Shown: positions 23,145 to 31,037, numbered from the stretch's first letter. The stretch is 64,000 nucleotides of DNA from Cognatilysobacter bugurensis (GCF_014652095.1 NZ_BMYD01000001.1:1093466-1157465); one strand, 5' to 3'. Program-made: numbers and translations. Notes: generated from the sequence alone by a model not told the origin.

Positions 23145-24353
23145 ATGAAAACTGACGTATTGATCGTAGGCGCCGGCTTCTCCGGCTCGGTCGTAGCCCG
23201 GGAACTCGCCGAGCGCGGATACAACGTGCTCGTGATCGACAAGCGCGACCACATCGGCGGCAACGCCTATGACCGCACCGACGAGCACGGCGTGCTGATC
23301 CACCCGTACGGCCCGCACATCTTCCACACCAACGGTGCCCGCATCGCGGAGTATCTGTCGCAGTTCACGGAATGGCGCGATTACGAGCACCGCGTGCTCG
23401 CGAAGGTCGAAGACAAATTCGTGCCGATCCCGATCAACATCGACACGGTCAACGAGCTCTACGGCCTCGACCTCAACGAAGACACGATCCAGGGCTTCTA
23501 CGACTCGGTCCGCGAACCGCGCGAGCAGATCCGCACGAGCGAGGACGTGGTCGTAAACGCGGTGGGCCAGGACCTCTACGAGAAGTTCTTCCGCGGCTAC
23601 ACGCGCAAGCAGTGGGGTCTCGACCCGTCGCAGCTGGCCTCGTCGGTCGCTGCCCGCATCCCGACGCGCACCAACCGCGACGACCGCTATTTCACGGACA
23701 CCTTCCAGAAGATGCCCGCGGAGGGCTACACGAAGATGTTCGAGCGGATGCTCGACCATCCGCGCATCCGCGTCGAAACCGGCGTGGATTTCTTCGAAAT
23801 GCGCGACAAGGTGCAGTCGGACCACATCGTCTACACCGGTCCAGTGGACGCGTTCTACGCGTACTGCTTCGGCCGCCTGCCCTACCGGTCGCTGCGCTTC
23901 GAGCACGAGCACCTGGCCGATACCGAGCAGTACCAGACGGTCGGCACGGTGAACTTCCCGAACGATTACGAGTTCACGCGCGTCACCGAGTTCAAGCACC
24001 TGACTGGCCAGAAGCATGCCGGCACCTCGCTGGTGCGTGAGTTCCCGCAGGCCGAAGGCGACCCGTACTACCCGGTGCCGCGCCCGGAGAACGAAGCGCT
24101 GTTCAAGCGCTACGAAGCGCTCGCGCAGCAAGAGAAGGGCGTGACGTTCGTCGGCCGCCTGGCGCAGTACCGCTACTACAACATGGACCAGTGCGTCGGC
24201 GCGGCGCTCAAGGCATCGGAGTACGTGCTCGAGAAGCTCGGCGATGTCGACGCGTCGAACGAGGACACGGCCCCGGCCGAACTCGTCGCCGCCAGTGGCA
24301 GCTCGAAGTCGAGCGCCGCTGCCCCGGCTCCGCTGATTGGCACCAAGCGCTGA
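23145..24353 (+). CDS. glf: UDP-galactopyranose mutase
   Basis: FAD-dependent enzyme that contracts UDP-galactopyranose to UDP-galactofuranose. N-terminal dinucleotide-binding motif VGAGFSGSVVARELAERG, the family segment DHIGGNAYD, and YGPHIFHTN, with YTRKQWGLDP and YYNMDQCVGAAL further on, all typical. 402 residues; the C-terminus adds an Ala/Ser-rich tail of about 35 residues absent from the core fold. The start at 23145 lies after an AGGGAAG ribosome-binding site. Confidence 0.95.
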   Translation: MKTDVLIVGAGFSGSVVARELAERGYNVLVIDKRDHIGGNAYDRTDEHGVLIHPYGPHIFHTNGARIAEYLSQFTEWRDYEHRVLAKVEDKFVPIPINIDTVNELYGLDLNEDTIQGFYDSVREPREQIRTSEDVVVNAVGQDLYEKFFRGYTRKQWGLDPSQLASSVAARIPTRTNRDDRYFTDTFQKMPAEGYTKMFERMLDHPRIRVETGVDFFEMRDKVQSDHIVYTGPVDAFYAYCFGRLPYRSLRFEHEHLADTEQYQTVGTVNFPNDYEFTRVTEFKHLTGQKHAGTSLVREFPQAEGDPYYPVPRPENEALFKRYEALAQQEKGVTFVGRLAQYRYYNMDQCVGAALKASEYVLEKLGDVDASNEDTAPAELVAASGSSKSSAAAPAPLIGTKR

Positions 24354-24372
24354 TTGGAGCACCGGCCACGAC

Positions 24373-26607
24373 ATGACCTTCGGACGCGAAAAACTCGAGT
24401 TGTGGGGCGGCGTGGAATGCACGATCTGCCGCGTCGGCGATAGCTACAACCGCCAGCTGGAACGCAGCGCGCATGCGATCCGCCTGGACGACATCGATCG
24501 CTTCGCCGCCACGGGGATGACGACGATCCGCTACCCGGTGCTCTGGGAGCAGATCGCGCCCGACGGCCCGGAATCGGCGGATTGGTCGTGGCCGGACGAG
24601 CGCCTGCAGCGGCTGCGCGAGGTCGGCGTCGAGCCGATCGTCGGCCTCGTGCACCACGGCAGCGGCCCCATGTACACGAGCCTCGTCGATCCCGAATTCG
24701 GGCCGAAGCTGGCCGAGTACGCCGGCGCCGTGGCGCGGCGCTACCCGTGGGTCGAGTACTACACGCCCGTTAACGAGCCGCTGACGACCGCGCGTTTCAG
24801 CGGCCTGTATGGCGTGTGGTATCCGCACGGCCGCGACGAGCACACGTTCAAGAACGCGCTGTTCAACGAGTGCCGAGGCACGGTGCTCGCGATGCGCGCG
24901 ATTCGCGAGGTCAACCCGAACGCCAAGCTCGTCCAGACGGACGACCTCGGCAAGATCTACAGCACGCCGCTTCTCGCCTACCAAGCCGAGCTCAGCAACG
25001 AGGTGCGCTGGCTCGGATGGGATCTGATCTGCGGCAAGGTCGATGAGGCGCATTCCCTTTGGGACTGGCTCATCGCGGTGTGCGGTGCGACGCCGGAGGA
25101 GATCCTTTGGTTCCGGGACAATCCGTGCCCGCCGGACATCCTCGGCGTCAATTACTACGTCACGAGCGAGCGCTTCCTGGACGAAAACCAGGACAACTAT
25201 CCGGAGCACTACCACGGCGGCAATCGCCGGCATCGATATGCCGACATCGAGACGGCGCGCGTGCTGGCTCAGCCCACGGGCGGCATCGGCCCGCTGCTGC
25301 TCGAGGCCTGGGAACGTTATGGCCTGCCGATCGCGATCACCGAAGCGCACATCGACGCCAAGCGCGAAGACCAGCTGCGCTGGCTCGCAGAGATCTGGCT
25401 CGGCGCCGAGCAGGCGCGCGCACAGGGCGCCGACGTCCGCGCGGTGGCGGTCTGGGGCCTTCTGGGCCTCTATGACTGGAACTGCCTGCTCACCGAATGT
25501 CGCGACTACTACGAGGCCGGCGCGTTCGACGTACGCAGCGGGGTGCCGCGACCGACCGCCATCGCCGCCTTGATGAAAGCACTCGCGTCGGGCGGGCTGC
25601 CGAACGACCCGGCGCTGTCCGGCGCCGGCTGGTGGCGCCGCCCGGCGCGCTTCTTCGCGCGGGAGCCGGTCTCCGTGCCCGGACTCACGTTCCCTCCCCG
25701 GCCGCGGACCGGCGACAACCGCGCGCCGATCCTGATCACCGGTGCCACCGGCACGCTGGGCCGTGCATTTGCGCGAATCTGCAAGGAGCGCGACTTGGCG
25801 TTCCGCCTGCTCTCGCGTGCGGAGATGGACATCGCCGATGCGGACTCAGTCGAACGGGCATTTGATCGCTACCGTCCGTGGGCCGTGATCAACACCGCGG
25901 GCTATGTGCGGGTTGATGAAGCCGAAAGCGACGCGGAGCGCTGCTTCCGTGAAAACACCCACGGGCCGGCCACCCTCGCTGCGGTCTGCGCACGGCACGG
26001 CGTTGGGCTGGTGACGTTCTCGACCGACCTGGTGTTCAACGGCGAACAGGATTCGCCGTACGTCGAGACCGACTCGATCCAGCCGCTGAACGTGTACGGC
26101 CAGAGCAAAGCACGCGCGGAAGCACTCGTGCTGGACCGTCACCCGAGTGCGCTCGTCGTCAGGACGAGCTCGTTTTTCGGGCCATGGGACGAGCACAACT
26201 TCGTCTCGGTGGCGCTGCGTACCCTGCGGGCGGGCAGCCCGTTCGTGGCGTCGCAGGACCAGACCGTGTCGCCCACCTACGTGCCTGACCTCGTGCACCA
26301 GTGCTTGGACTTGCTCGTGGATCGCGAAGCCGGCATCCGGCACCTGACGAACGACGGTGCGATCACGTGGGCAGAACTTGCCACACGCGCTGCGCAGCTT
26401 GCGCAGGTCGACCCGGGCGGTATCCAGGCCTGCAGCGATGACCACCGGCGCCTCCCTGCCCGGCGCCCGCGTTACAGCGCGATGCGCAGCGAGCAGACGT
26501 TCGGCATGCCCTCGCTCGAAGACGCGCTCACGCGATACTTCGCGCAGATCGCCGCGAACGGCGAAGCGCCGCTCCAGGTGCCGCAGCCGAACGCACGGGC
26601 AGCCTGA
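24373..26607 (+). CDS. fusion of a family-1-type glycoside hydrolase with an RmlD-like sugar-nucleotide reductase
   Basis: Two enzymes in one 744-residue chain. Residues 1 to about 400 resemble family-1 glycoside hydrolases: Asn134-Glu135 in PVNEPLTTARFSG is the acid/base signature and Glu324 in PIAITEAHID the likely nucleophile. From about residue 452 a short-chain dehydrogenase domain of the dTDP-4-dehydrorhamnose reductase type starts with ITGATGTLGRAF, and has STDLVFNGEQDSPY and the YxxxK catalytic pair (YGQSK, about 575). Start at ATG 24373, 19 bp after glf. Together with the glycosyltransferase and glf this looks like a glycan-building operon. The role of a glycosidase-like domain there is unclear; it may be a modifying or transglycosylating domain. 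I infer no specific reaction. Confidence 0.85.
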   Translation: MTFGREKLELWGGVECTICRVGDSYNRQLERSAHAIRLDDIDRFAATGMTTIRYPVLWEQIAPDGPESADWSWPDERLQRLREVGVEPIVGLVHHGSGPMYTSLVDPEFGPKLAEYAGAVARRYPWVEYYTPVNEPLTTARFSGLYGVWYPHGRDEHTFKNALFNECRGTVLAMRAIREVNPNAKLVQTDDLGKIYSTPLLAYQAELSNEVRWLGWDLICGKVDEAHSLWDWLIAVCGATPEEILWFRDNPCPPDILGVNYYVTSERFLDENQDNYPEHYHGGNRRHRYADIETARVLAQPTGGIGPLLLEAWERYGLPIAITEAHIDAKREDQLRWLAEIWLGAEQARAQGADVRAVAVWGLLGLYDWNCLLTECRDYYEAGAFDVRSGVPRPTAIAALMKALASGGLPNDPALSGAGWWRRPARFFAREPVSVPGLTFPPRPRTGDNRAPILITGATGTLGRAFARICKERDLAFRLLSRAEMDIADADSVERAFDRYRPWAVINTAGYVRVDEAESDAERCFRENTHGPATLAAVCARHGVGLVTFSTDLVFNGEQDSPYVETDSIQPLNVYGQSKARAEALVLDRHPSALVVRTSSFFGPWDEHNFVSVALRTLRAGSPFVASQDQTVSPTYVPDLVHQCLDLLVDREAGIRHLTNDGAITWAELATRAAQLAQVDPGGIQACSDDHRRLPARRPRYSAMRSEQTFGMPSLEDALTRYFAQIAANGEAPLQVPQPNARAA

Positions 26608-26716
26608 CGGAGTTCCATCACGCGCGCGGCGGGTTAGCCGCGCGCAGTTCGGTTGTCGGTCTGATGTCGACGCGCTTCGCCCACCGCTGGCAAGGATCGC
26701 GCACGGCACTGTTGGC

Positions 26717-26745
26717 AAAAAAAAGCCCCGCTTTCGCGGGGCTTT
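26717..26745 (-). terminator. intrinsic terminator, apparently the original one of tRNA-Thr
   Basis: Ten-bp perfect stem AAAGCCCCGC / GCGGGGCTTT with a four-base loop. On the minus strand it ends in eight T residues. It lies immediately beyond the left copy of the tRNA-Thr 3' end. If the element were removed, this hairpin would sit directly after the tRNA, so it is best explained as the native tRNA terminator separated from its gene. It can also stop plus-strand transcription from the glf operon. Confidence 0.85.
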
Positions 26746-26747
26746 AA

Positions 26748-26795
26748 ATTGGTGCCGGAAATAGGAATCGAACCTACGACCTACGCATTACGAAT
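26748..26795. repeat. left attachment site: 48-bp direct repeat of the tRNA-Thr 3' end
   Basis: Identical over 48 bp to 42007-42054. It covers tRNA nucleotides 31-76 (anticodon loop to the CCA end) plus two bases; homology stops abruptly at 26796. It is a tRNA fragment, not a functional tRNA, and marks the left end of the integrated element. Confidence 0.95.
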
Positions 26796-26891
26796 CCACA
26801 GGAGCACCGAAACACAGCGCAACACTGCATCACACTAAAGGCCCGACACTGCTGGCTTTCAGGCGACCTAAGCGTAACGCTTGCGCACACT

Positions 26892-26936
26892 GGGTAACAC
26901 GGGGTAACGTCGCCTCTGTTACCCCGTTTGTTACCC
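26892..26936. promoter_or_regulatory. large inverted repeat upstream of the integrase gene
   Basis: Left arm 26892-26908 (GGGTAACACGGGGTAAC) and right arm 26918-26936 are complementary except for two extra bases, with a nine-base spacer. It ends 13 bp before the integrase ATG. Possible roles are integrase arm-type binding sites, an operator for integrase autoregulation, or an mRNA hairpin near the start. A related TTGCTACCCAG lies near the right end at 41942-41952. Confidence 0.6.
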
Positions 26937-26949
26937 AGGCGACCTACGC

Positions 26950-28242
26950 ATGCCCGCGCAGAAGCTCACCCAGAAGTGGATCGAGGCCGAGGTCGCCAAG
27001 CCGCGGACCACCCGCGTCGACTACTTCGACACCGTGCATCGTGGCCTGTGCCTGCGCATCGGCCCCCGTGGCGCGTCCTGGTACTACATGACGCGGATCG
27101 ACGGGAAGCTCGCCCGCCTCAAGCTCGGCGAGTGGGCGGCGCTCGGCATCGCGGACGCCCGTGCCAAGGCCGGCGAGATCGAAAACCAGAAAGCAGCTGG
27201 ATTCCACCCCAAGGCCGAGCAGGCCCGGGAGCGCGCCGCCAAGCGCGAATCCCGCACGCTCGACCGCGAGCGCCTCGTGCGCACGGTCGGCGAGCTGTGG
27301 ACCGCCTCGCACCTCGGCGATCTCGCACCTGCCACCCAAGCCGACTACCGCCGCGCGCTGGCTGAGTTCGTCGCCGAGTTCGGAGACGAGGACATCGGCA
27401 GCCTGCGCCGCGGCCAGCTGGTGCGTTTCCTCGACAAGGTCAAAGCGCGCTCGACCACCGCGGCCAACCGCACGGCCGTCGTGATCCGCCTGCTGTTCGG
27501 CTTCGCCCGCGATCGCTTCGACCTCGAGAGCAACCCTGCGGCCGACATCAAGAACCCGGCGAAGCAGACGAAGCGCAAGCGCACGCTCGACCGGAACGAG
27601 ATCCGCATCCTCTGGCGCGCCTGTGAACTCGCGGGCTATCCGTACGGCCACGCGCTCCGGTTCGCCATATGCACCGGCCAGCGCATTGGCGAGGTTGGCG
27701 GTATCCGTCGCTCGGACATCGACTCGACCGGCGATTACTGGAAGCAGGAAGACAATAAGTCGGGCCGCCGGATCGACATCTACCTCGCCTCGCGCGCGAA
27801 GGCGGTGCTCGACGACTGCCCCCATCTCGGCAAACGCGCGCCCTACTTCAGTGCCAGCGCCGACGAGAGCGGCGAAGCCCGTCCGCTGCGCTCAGATACA
27901 TGGAATAACGCTCTGCGCCGCCACATCGCGCCGCAGGTGAAGCCTGCGGCAGCAGAGCTCGAGCTTGACCCGATCGCGAAGCCGTGGACCCCGCACGACC
28001 TGCGCCGCACAGTGCGGACGGCCCTGACCGGCTGGTGTGGCGTCTCGCCCGACACCGCCGAGCGCGTGCTCAACCACGCCCTTAGTGGCCTGCGAGAGGT
28101 GTACGACCACGCCGACTACCGACCACACGTCGCGGAAGCGCTCGAGCGCTGGGACCGCGAATTAAGCGCCATCCTCAAGGGAGCAGCGCCGACCGTGATT
28201 CCTCTCGCCAGCCGGCGAGGGAGCAAGCGGCGAGCAGGGTGA
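26950..28242 (+). CDS. int: tyrosine recombinase (integrase) with DUF4102-type arm-binding domain
   Basis: Catalyses site-specific integration and excision at tRNA-Thr. Residues 1 to about 75 form the arm-binding domain (FDTVHRGLCLRIGPRGASWY), about 110-200 the core-binding SAM-like domain, and the rest the catalytic domain. Catalytic residues visible are Arg245 (TGQRIGEVGG), His349 and Arg352 (HDLRRT), the His in NHALSG, and the nucleophile in YDHADY (Tyr385 or Tyr390). 430 residues, intact. ATG 26950 has no obvious ribosome-binding site. The DNA around its start repeats 12 bp of the attachment core. Confidence 0.95.
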   Translation: MPAQKLTQKWIEAEVAKPRTTRVDYFDTVHRGLCLRIGPRGASWYYMTRIDGKLARLKLGEWAALGIADARAKAGEIENQKAAGFHPKAEQARERAAKRESRTLDRERLVRTVGELWTASHLGDLAPATQADYRRALAEFVAEFGDEDIGSLRRGQLVRFLDKVKARSTTAANRTAVVIRLLFGFARDRFDLESNPAADIKNPAKQTKRKRTLDRNEIRILWRACELAGYPYGHALRFAICTGQRIGEVGGIRRSDIDSTGDYWKQEDNKSGRRIDIYLASRAKAVLDDCPHLGKRAPYFSASADESGEARPLRSDTWNNALRRHIAPQVKPAAAELELDPIAKPWTPHDLRRTVRTALTGWCGVSPDTAERVLNHALSGLREVYDHADYRPHVAEALERWDRELSAILKGAAPTVIPLASRRGSKRRAG

Positions 28243-28292
28243 TTGCAGCACCCTGCCCGCCTTCCACGACCGCTCTACCAAGGAGAACGACC

Positions 28293-28574
28293 ATGGCAAC
28301 CGAGATTGTAGAAAGTAACGCTTCGCGCGGCGACGCATTCGAACAGATGGGCGATTCCGCCGCCGAACTGGGCAGGACGATTGCCCAGCTTGGCGCCCTG
28401 TTGAGGGCTGTCCGCATCGACCTCCATAACGGTGGCGAGCAATGGGGCTTGCTCATCGGAGTAGGCGTACAACTCGCCGATGCGTGGGCGGACAAGGGAT
28501 ACGCGCTCGCGGCCGATCTGAGCCTCTACAAGCCGACACACGGTGACGCGGCTGATTCAGGAGCGCAGTCGTGA
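28293..28574 (+). CDS. small hypothetical protein
   Basis: 93 residues, not recognised. Acidic and mainly helical by sequence: MATEIVESNASRGDAFEQMG, then a weakly hydrophobic stretch LLIGVGVQLADAWAD. A strong AAGGAGAA ribosome-binding site precedes ATG 28293. Its stop overlaps the next start as GTGA, so it belongs to the integrase-proximal operon. Probably a phage-type accessory protein. Confidence 0.7.
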   Translation: MATEIVESNASRGDAFEQMGDSAAELGRTIAQLGALLRAVRIDLHNGGEQWGLLIGVGVQLADAWADKGYALAADLSLYKPTHGDAADSGAQS

Positions 28575-28964
28575 ACGCCTCTGTCATACGCTTCCCGCGC
28601 GCGCAAGCGCGGTCGGAAGGTCACGACCGGCCCCGCCGCGAAGATCGCACCCTTCCCGCTTCTGCGCGGCGACGCGCTCGACGGCCGCCTCGCTTGGGCA
28701 ATGCTCGGCGGAACGAAATGGGAGGCCGACGAGCTGCCGACCGAAGAAGAAGTCACCGTGTACGAGGCCGCAGCGCCGTGCTTCCGCGTTTACCACGACG
28801 GCAACGAGGTCGAAATGCGCGCCCGGCTGGCCGAGCTCGAGGCCGCGGTGACCAAGCGCAAGGCGATCAAGGAGTGGCTGCGCGCGCGTGGCTGCGAGGC
28901 GCGTACGCCAGATGAAGCCGTCTTCGCGCTTTTCGACATGCTGCAGGCCGCGCGTGCCGGGTGA
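28571..28964 (+). pseudogene. hypothetical phage-type gene with a probable frameshift
   Basis: The GTG at 28571 overlaps the previous stop and begins MNASVIRFPRAQARS, but that frame soon becomes Arg-rich nonsense. A different frame carries protein-like sequence from about 28605 to the stop at 28964 (KIAPFPLLRGDALDGRLAWA, then MLGGTKWEADELPTEEEVTV and FRVYHDGNEVEMRARL), but has no ATG or GTG until the ATG at 28701, which lacks a ribosome-binding site. Joining both frames near the GCGCGCGC run (28597-28604) yields one continuous protein of about 130 residues. A one-base slip or sequencing error there is the simplest reading. Function unknown. Confidence 0.55.
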
Positions 28965-29000
28965 CCCGAGAGACCGCGTGCCCAGTCGAGGCTGCTAAAA

Positions 29001-29549
29001 ATGACTGACAATTTGACGCTGACCGATATGGATATCGACACCATTCTGAGCGTCGGTCACGTCGTGCTCGAGGAATGGGGTCCCGACGACGAGGTAGTTA
29101 CACATCCTCCGATCTTGCGGCAGTTCGGGAGTGTTCTTCTCGAAGCGCTTGAGCAGAGATTCGCCTCTGGCGATAAGCGCGCAGTTCTAACTGCCGTCCG
29201 TATCTGCGCCGCCAACAATGACCTACTGCCCCAATGGGCTGCAGAAGCCTTTGTGAAGGCGTATGAGTCAGTACGCCTACACAAAGTTGCCAGCTGGGAT
29301 GATGCTTTCGGAAGGCCCCACCCGAAAGGAACACACCTGGCGTCAATGAGAAAAAGGCGGGAGCTGCGCGGCCGAGTCTTTACTGCGGTTAATGCTGCCT
29401 CACGAGACGGAAGACCGATTGACGCAGGGCTTTTCGAGGACGTCGGCGAGCAGCTCGGAATCGGGAAGACTTTGGCGTCTGAGCTCTTTTACGAGACACG
29501 CAACTCGATGCCGTTCTCCTTGAGAGTTCCGCCAAAACGTAAAAAGTAG
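29001..29549 (+). CDS. hypothetical protein
   Basis: 182 residues, not recognised. Acidic N-terminus (MTDNLTLTDMDIDTILSVGH), a helical middle with ICAANNDLLPQWAAEAFVKA, and a basic C-terminus ending PPKRKK. The segment RGRVFTAVNAASRDG followed by EQLGIGKTLASELFYETR looks like a helix-turn-helix-type DNA-binding region, but this is weak. Codon use is less GC-biased than in the flanking integrase and replication genes, suggesting separate acquisition. Confidence 0.65.
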   Translation: MTDNLTLTDMDIDTILSVGHVVLEEWGPDDEVVTHPPILRQFGSVLLEALEQRFASGDKRAVLTAVRICAANNDLLPQWAAEAFVKAYESVRLHKVASWDDAFGRPHPKGTHLASMRKRRELRGRVFTAVNAASRDGRPIDAGLFEDVGEQLGIGKTLASELFYETRNSMPFSLRVPPKRKK

Positions 29550-29581
29550 CGGGATTACTCTAGGCCTCACGCGGGCAAACA

Positions 29582-29611
29582 TCTGACCACATTCCAACGT
29601 GTGTGGTCAGA
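29582..29611. promoter_or_regulatory. 10-bp perfect inverted repeat at the start of the AlpA-like gene
   Basis: TCTGACCACA (29582-29591) and TGTGGTCAGA (29602-29611), spacer ten bases, centre-to-centre about two helical turns. It overlaps the earliest possible start codon of the regulator (GTG 29601). No T tract follows, so an operator for autoregulation is more likely than a terminator. Confidence 0.6.
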
Positions 29612-29813
29612 CGTGGCAACTCAACCCTTAATCGCAGCTTCGACGGTCCGCCGGCAATTCGGCGGTATTTCCGACATGACGGTGTGGCGCTGGGTGCAGA
29701 AGGGGCTGCTTCCAGAGCCCATCAAGATCAACGGGCGCAACTACTGGCGCGAGTCCGACGTAGAAGCGTTGAAGCAGGGCCGTAGCGGCAATAGCGGGAA
29801 GGCTGCCGCGTGA
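29601..29813 (+). CDS. AlpA/excisionase-type helix-turn-helix regulator
   Basis: Small MerR/AlpA-like winged helix protein. The signature is STVRRQFGGISDMTVWRWVQ followed by KINGRNYWRESDVEALKQG. Proteins of this type act as activators or excisionases in P4-like and other satellite elements. Up to 70 residues; GTG 29601 or, leaving the inverted repeat outside the coding region, GTG 29613 (MATQPLIAAS). The stop overlaps the next start as GTGA. Confidence 0.85.
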   Translation: MWSDVATQPLIAASTVRRQFGGISDMTVWRWVQKGLLPEPIKINGRNYWRESDVEALKQGRSGNSGKAAA

Positions 29814-30265
29814 GCCGCTTCCCGGTGATCGAGGGCGGGCCGTCGACAGAAGGCTCCGATACCTACGCCGACCGCTTCGTCGCGAAGCCCGCAAGTGTCG
29901 AGGAGCTGCACAGCAGGCTCCAGCTCAATCTCGGCCACTTGTGCCCTGTGTACGCCTGGTTCGACGAGCGCGACCGTGGCACTTTTGACGGACTCCGCCA
30001 GTCGCATGCGGCGTTCGGCCGGCTCCTCGACGACTTGAGCGCGGCGCACGCGAGCTACGACGCGCTGTACGGGCCGTCGAGCGAGGAGCTGCGCCGCAGC
30101 CTTCCCACGATGGGCGACCACCTCCAGCGCGCGCTGGACGAGCTCGACGCGCGTCCGAGCGCGGAAGCCGCCTCACGGGTCGCGATCGAGCTCGAAGGCG
30201 CTCAGCGGGCCGCCCTGCGCTTCCGGGAGCGCCTGCTCGCCGAGGAGCGGGGCGATGGCCGATGA
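29810..30265 (+). CDS. hypothetical protein
   Basis: 151 residues, not recognised. Mostly alpha-helical, with likely coiled-coil character in the second half (LRRSLPTMGDHLQRALDELD, then ELEGAQRAALRFRERLLAEE). GTG start overlaps the AlpA-like stop and its 3' end overlaps the replication gene by 11 bp, so it is translated as part of the AlpA-replication operon. Confidence 0.7.
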   Translation: MSRFPVIEGGPSTEGSDTYADRFVAKPASVEELHSRLQLNLGHLCPVYAWFDERDRGTFDGLRQSHAAFGRLLDDLSAAHASYDALYGPSSEELRRSLPTMGDHLQRALDELDARPSAEAASRVAIELEGAQRAALRFRERLLAEERGDGR

Positions 30266-31037
30266 CCGCGAACGCGCATTCGTGCTCGAGTGGAGATCGG
30301 CCGTGCTGAACAGCGCCGAATCTTCCACCGTAAAGCTGTGCCTGGTTGTGCTCGCCGAATGGGCGGACGCCGACGGATCGAACTGCTTCCCGTCGATTCC
30401 GACGATCGCCACCAAAGCCTCAGTAAACGAGAAGACCGTCCGCCGCTCGATGACGCGCGCTGAGGCAGCCGGGTTCATTACGAGGTCGCAAAAGGGAACC
30501 GAGCACGGATGGAGGCGGTTCGTATATGGACTGAGGATCCCGAAGGGTGCGGACACTGTGTCCGCACGATCCGAGGAAGCTGCGGACACTCTGCCCGCAC
30601 GCCATCCAGAAACGTGCGGACTCTCCGTCCAAAACGTGCGGACTCTGCGTCCCAACCGCGCGGGCACAGAGTCCACTGACCTATCCATTACCTATCCATT
30701 ACCTAGCAATAAGAACGAGGCTGACGCCTCGCGTCCTGCGGACCCGATCTGGGGAACAGGTCTCCGGTTCCTGCAGAGCAAGGGCGTTCGAGAGAAAGAC
30801 GCCCGCGGCTACCTTGGCCGGCTCATCAAGGTGGTCGGCACTATCCAGGCACGCGCACTCCTCGCCCAAGCTGAGGACGCCGACGTGGTCGAACCGATCG
30901 GCTGGCTTGCGAAGGCGGCCGCAATCCGGAGCCGCCGCAGCGCGGATGGGGGGCGCCTCGCCCGCGATACCCGAACCGAAGACGAGCTCGCCTTAGCGAA
31001 CGAGGAGGCGCTCGCACGCCTTGGAGCGACCGGATGA
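30255..31037 (+). CDS. phage O-like replication initiator with N-terminal winged helix
   Basis: 260 residues. The N-terminal third is a helix-turn-helix domain (STVKLCLVVLAEWADADGSN, CFPSIPTIATKASVNEKTVR, then RSMTRAEAAGFITR) like phage replication proteins of the lambda O / RepO group. The middle is a low-complexity Ser/Thr/Arg linker coded by the iteron DNA at 30547-30701, and the C-terminal part (ARGYLGRLIKVVGTIQARAL) resembles the loader-binding domain of such proteins. A GAGGAG ribosome-binding site precedes ATG 30255. The next gene, a DnaC-like ATPase, overlaps as ATGA, matching the O-P gene pair of lambdoid phages. Confidence 0.8.
   Translation: MADDRERAFVLEWRSAVLNSAESSTVKLCLVVLAEWADADGSNCFPSIPTIATKASVNEKTVRRSMTRAEAAGFITRSQKGTEHGWRRFVYGLRIPKGADTVSARSEEAADTLPARHPETCGLSVQNVRTLRPNRAGTESTDLSITYPLPSNKNEADASRPADPIWGTGLRFLQSKGVREKDARGYLGRLIKVVGTIQARALLAQAEDADVVEPIGWLAKAAAIRSRRSADGGRLARDTRTEDELALANEEALARLGATG
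30547..30701. other. candidate replication origin: phased iterons plus A+T-rich tandem repeat
   Basis: Inside the replication gene are four related repeats. The first is a perfect palindrome (30547-30567) with arms GTGCGGACAC around a single T. The others begin near 30580, 30614 (GTGCGGACTCTCCGTCC) and 30636 (GTGCGGACTCTGCGTCC). Start spacing is 33, 34 and 22 bp, close to whole helical turns. A diverged inverted copy is at 30662-30676. Directly downstream, CCTATCCATTA is repeated twice in tandem (30680-30701), followed by A+T-rich sequence, as expected of an unwinding element. The layout matches lambda-type origins inside gene O. Confidence 0.75.

Noticed and set aside
26748-26795. Second tRNA gene at the left end of the element
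   Set aside because: Only the 3' 46 nt of tRNA-Thr are present; the acceptor 5' strand and D-arm are missing, so it is an attachment-site copy.
30547-30653. CRISPR-like repeats in the replication gene
   Set aside because: Repeats are short, phased at helical turns and inside a coding region beside a helicase loader; iterons fit better.
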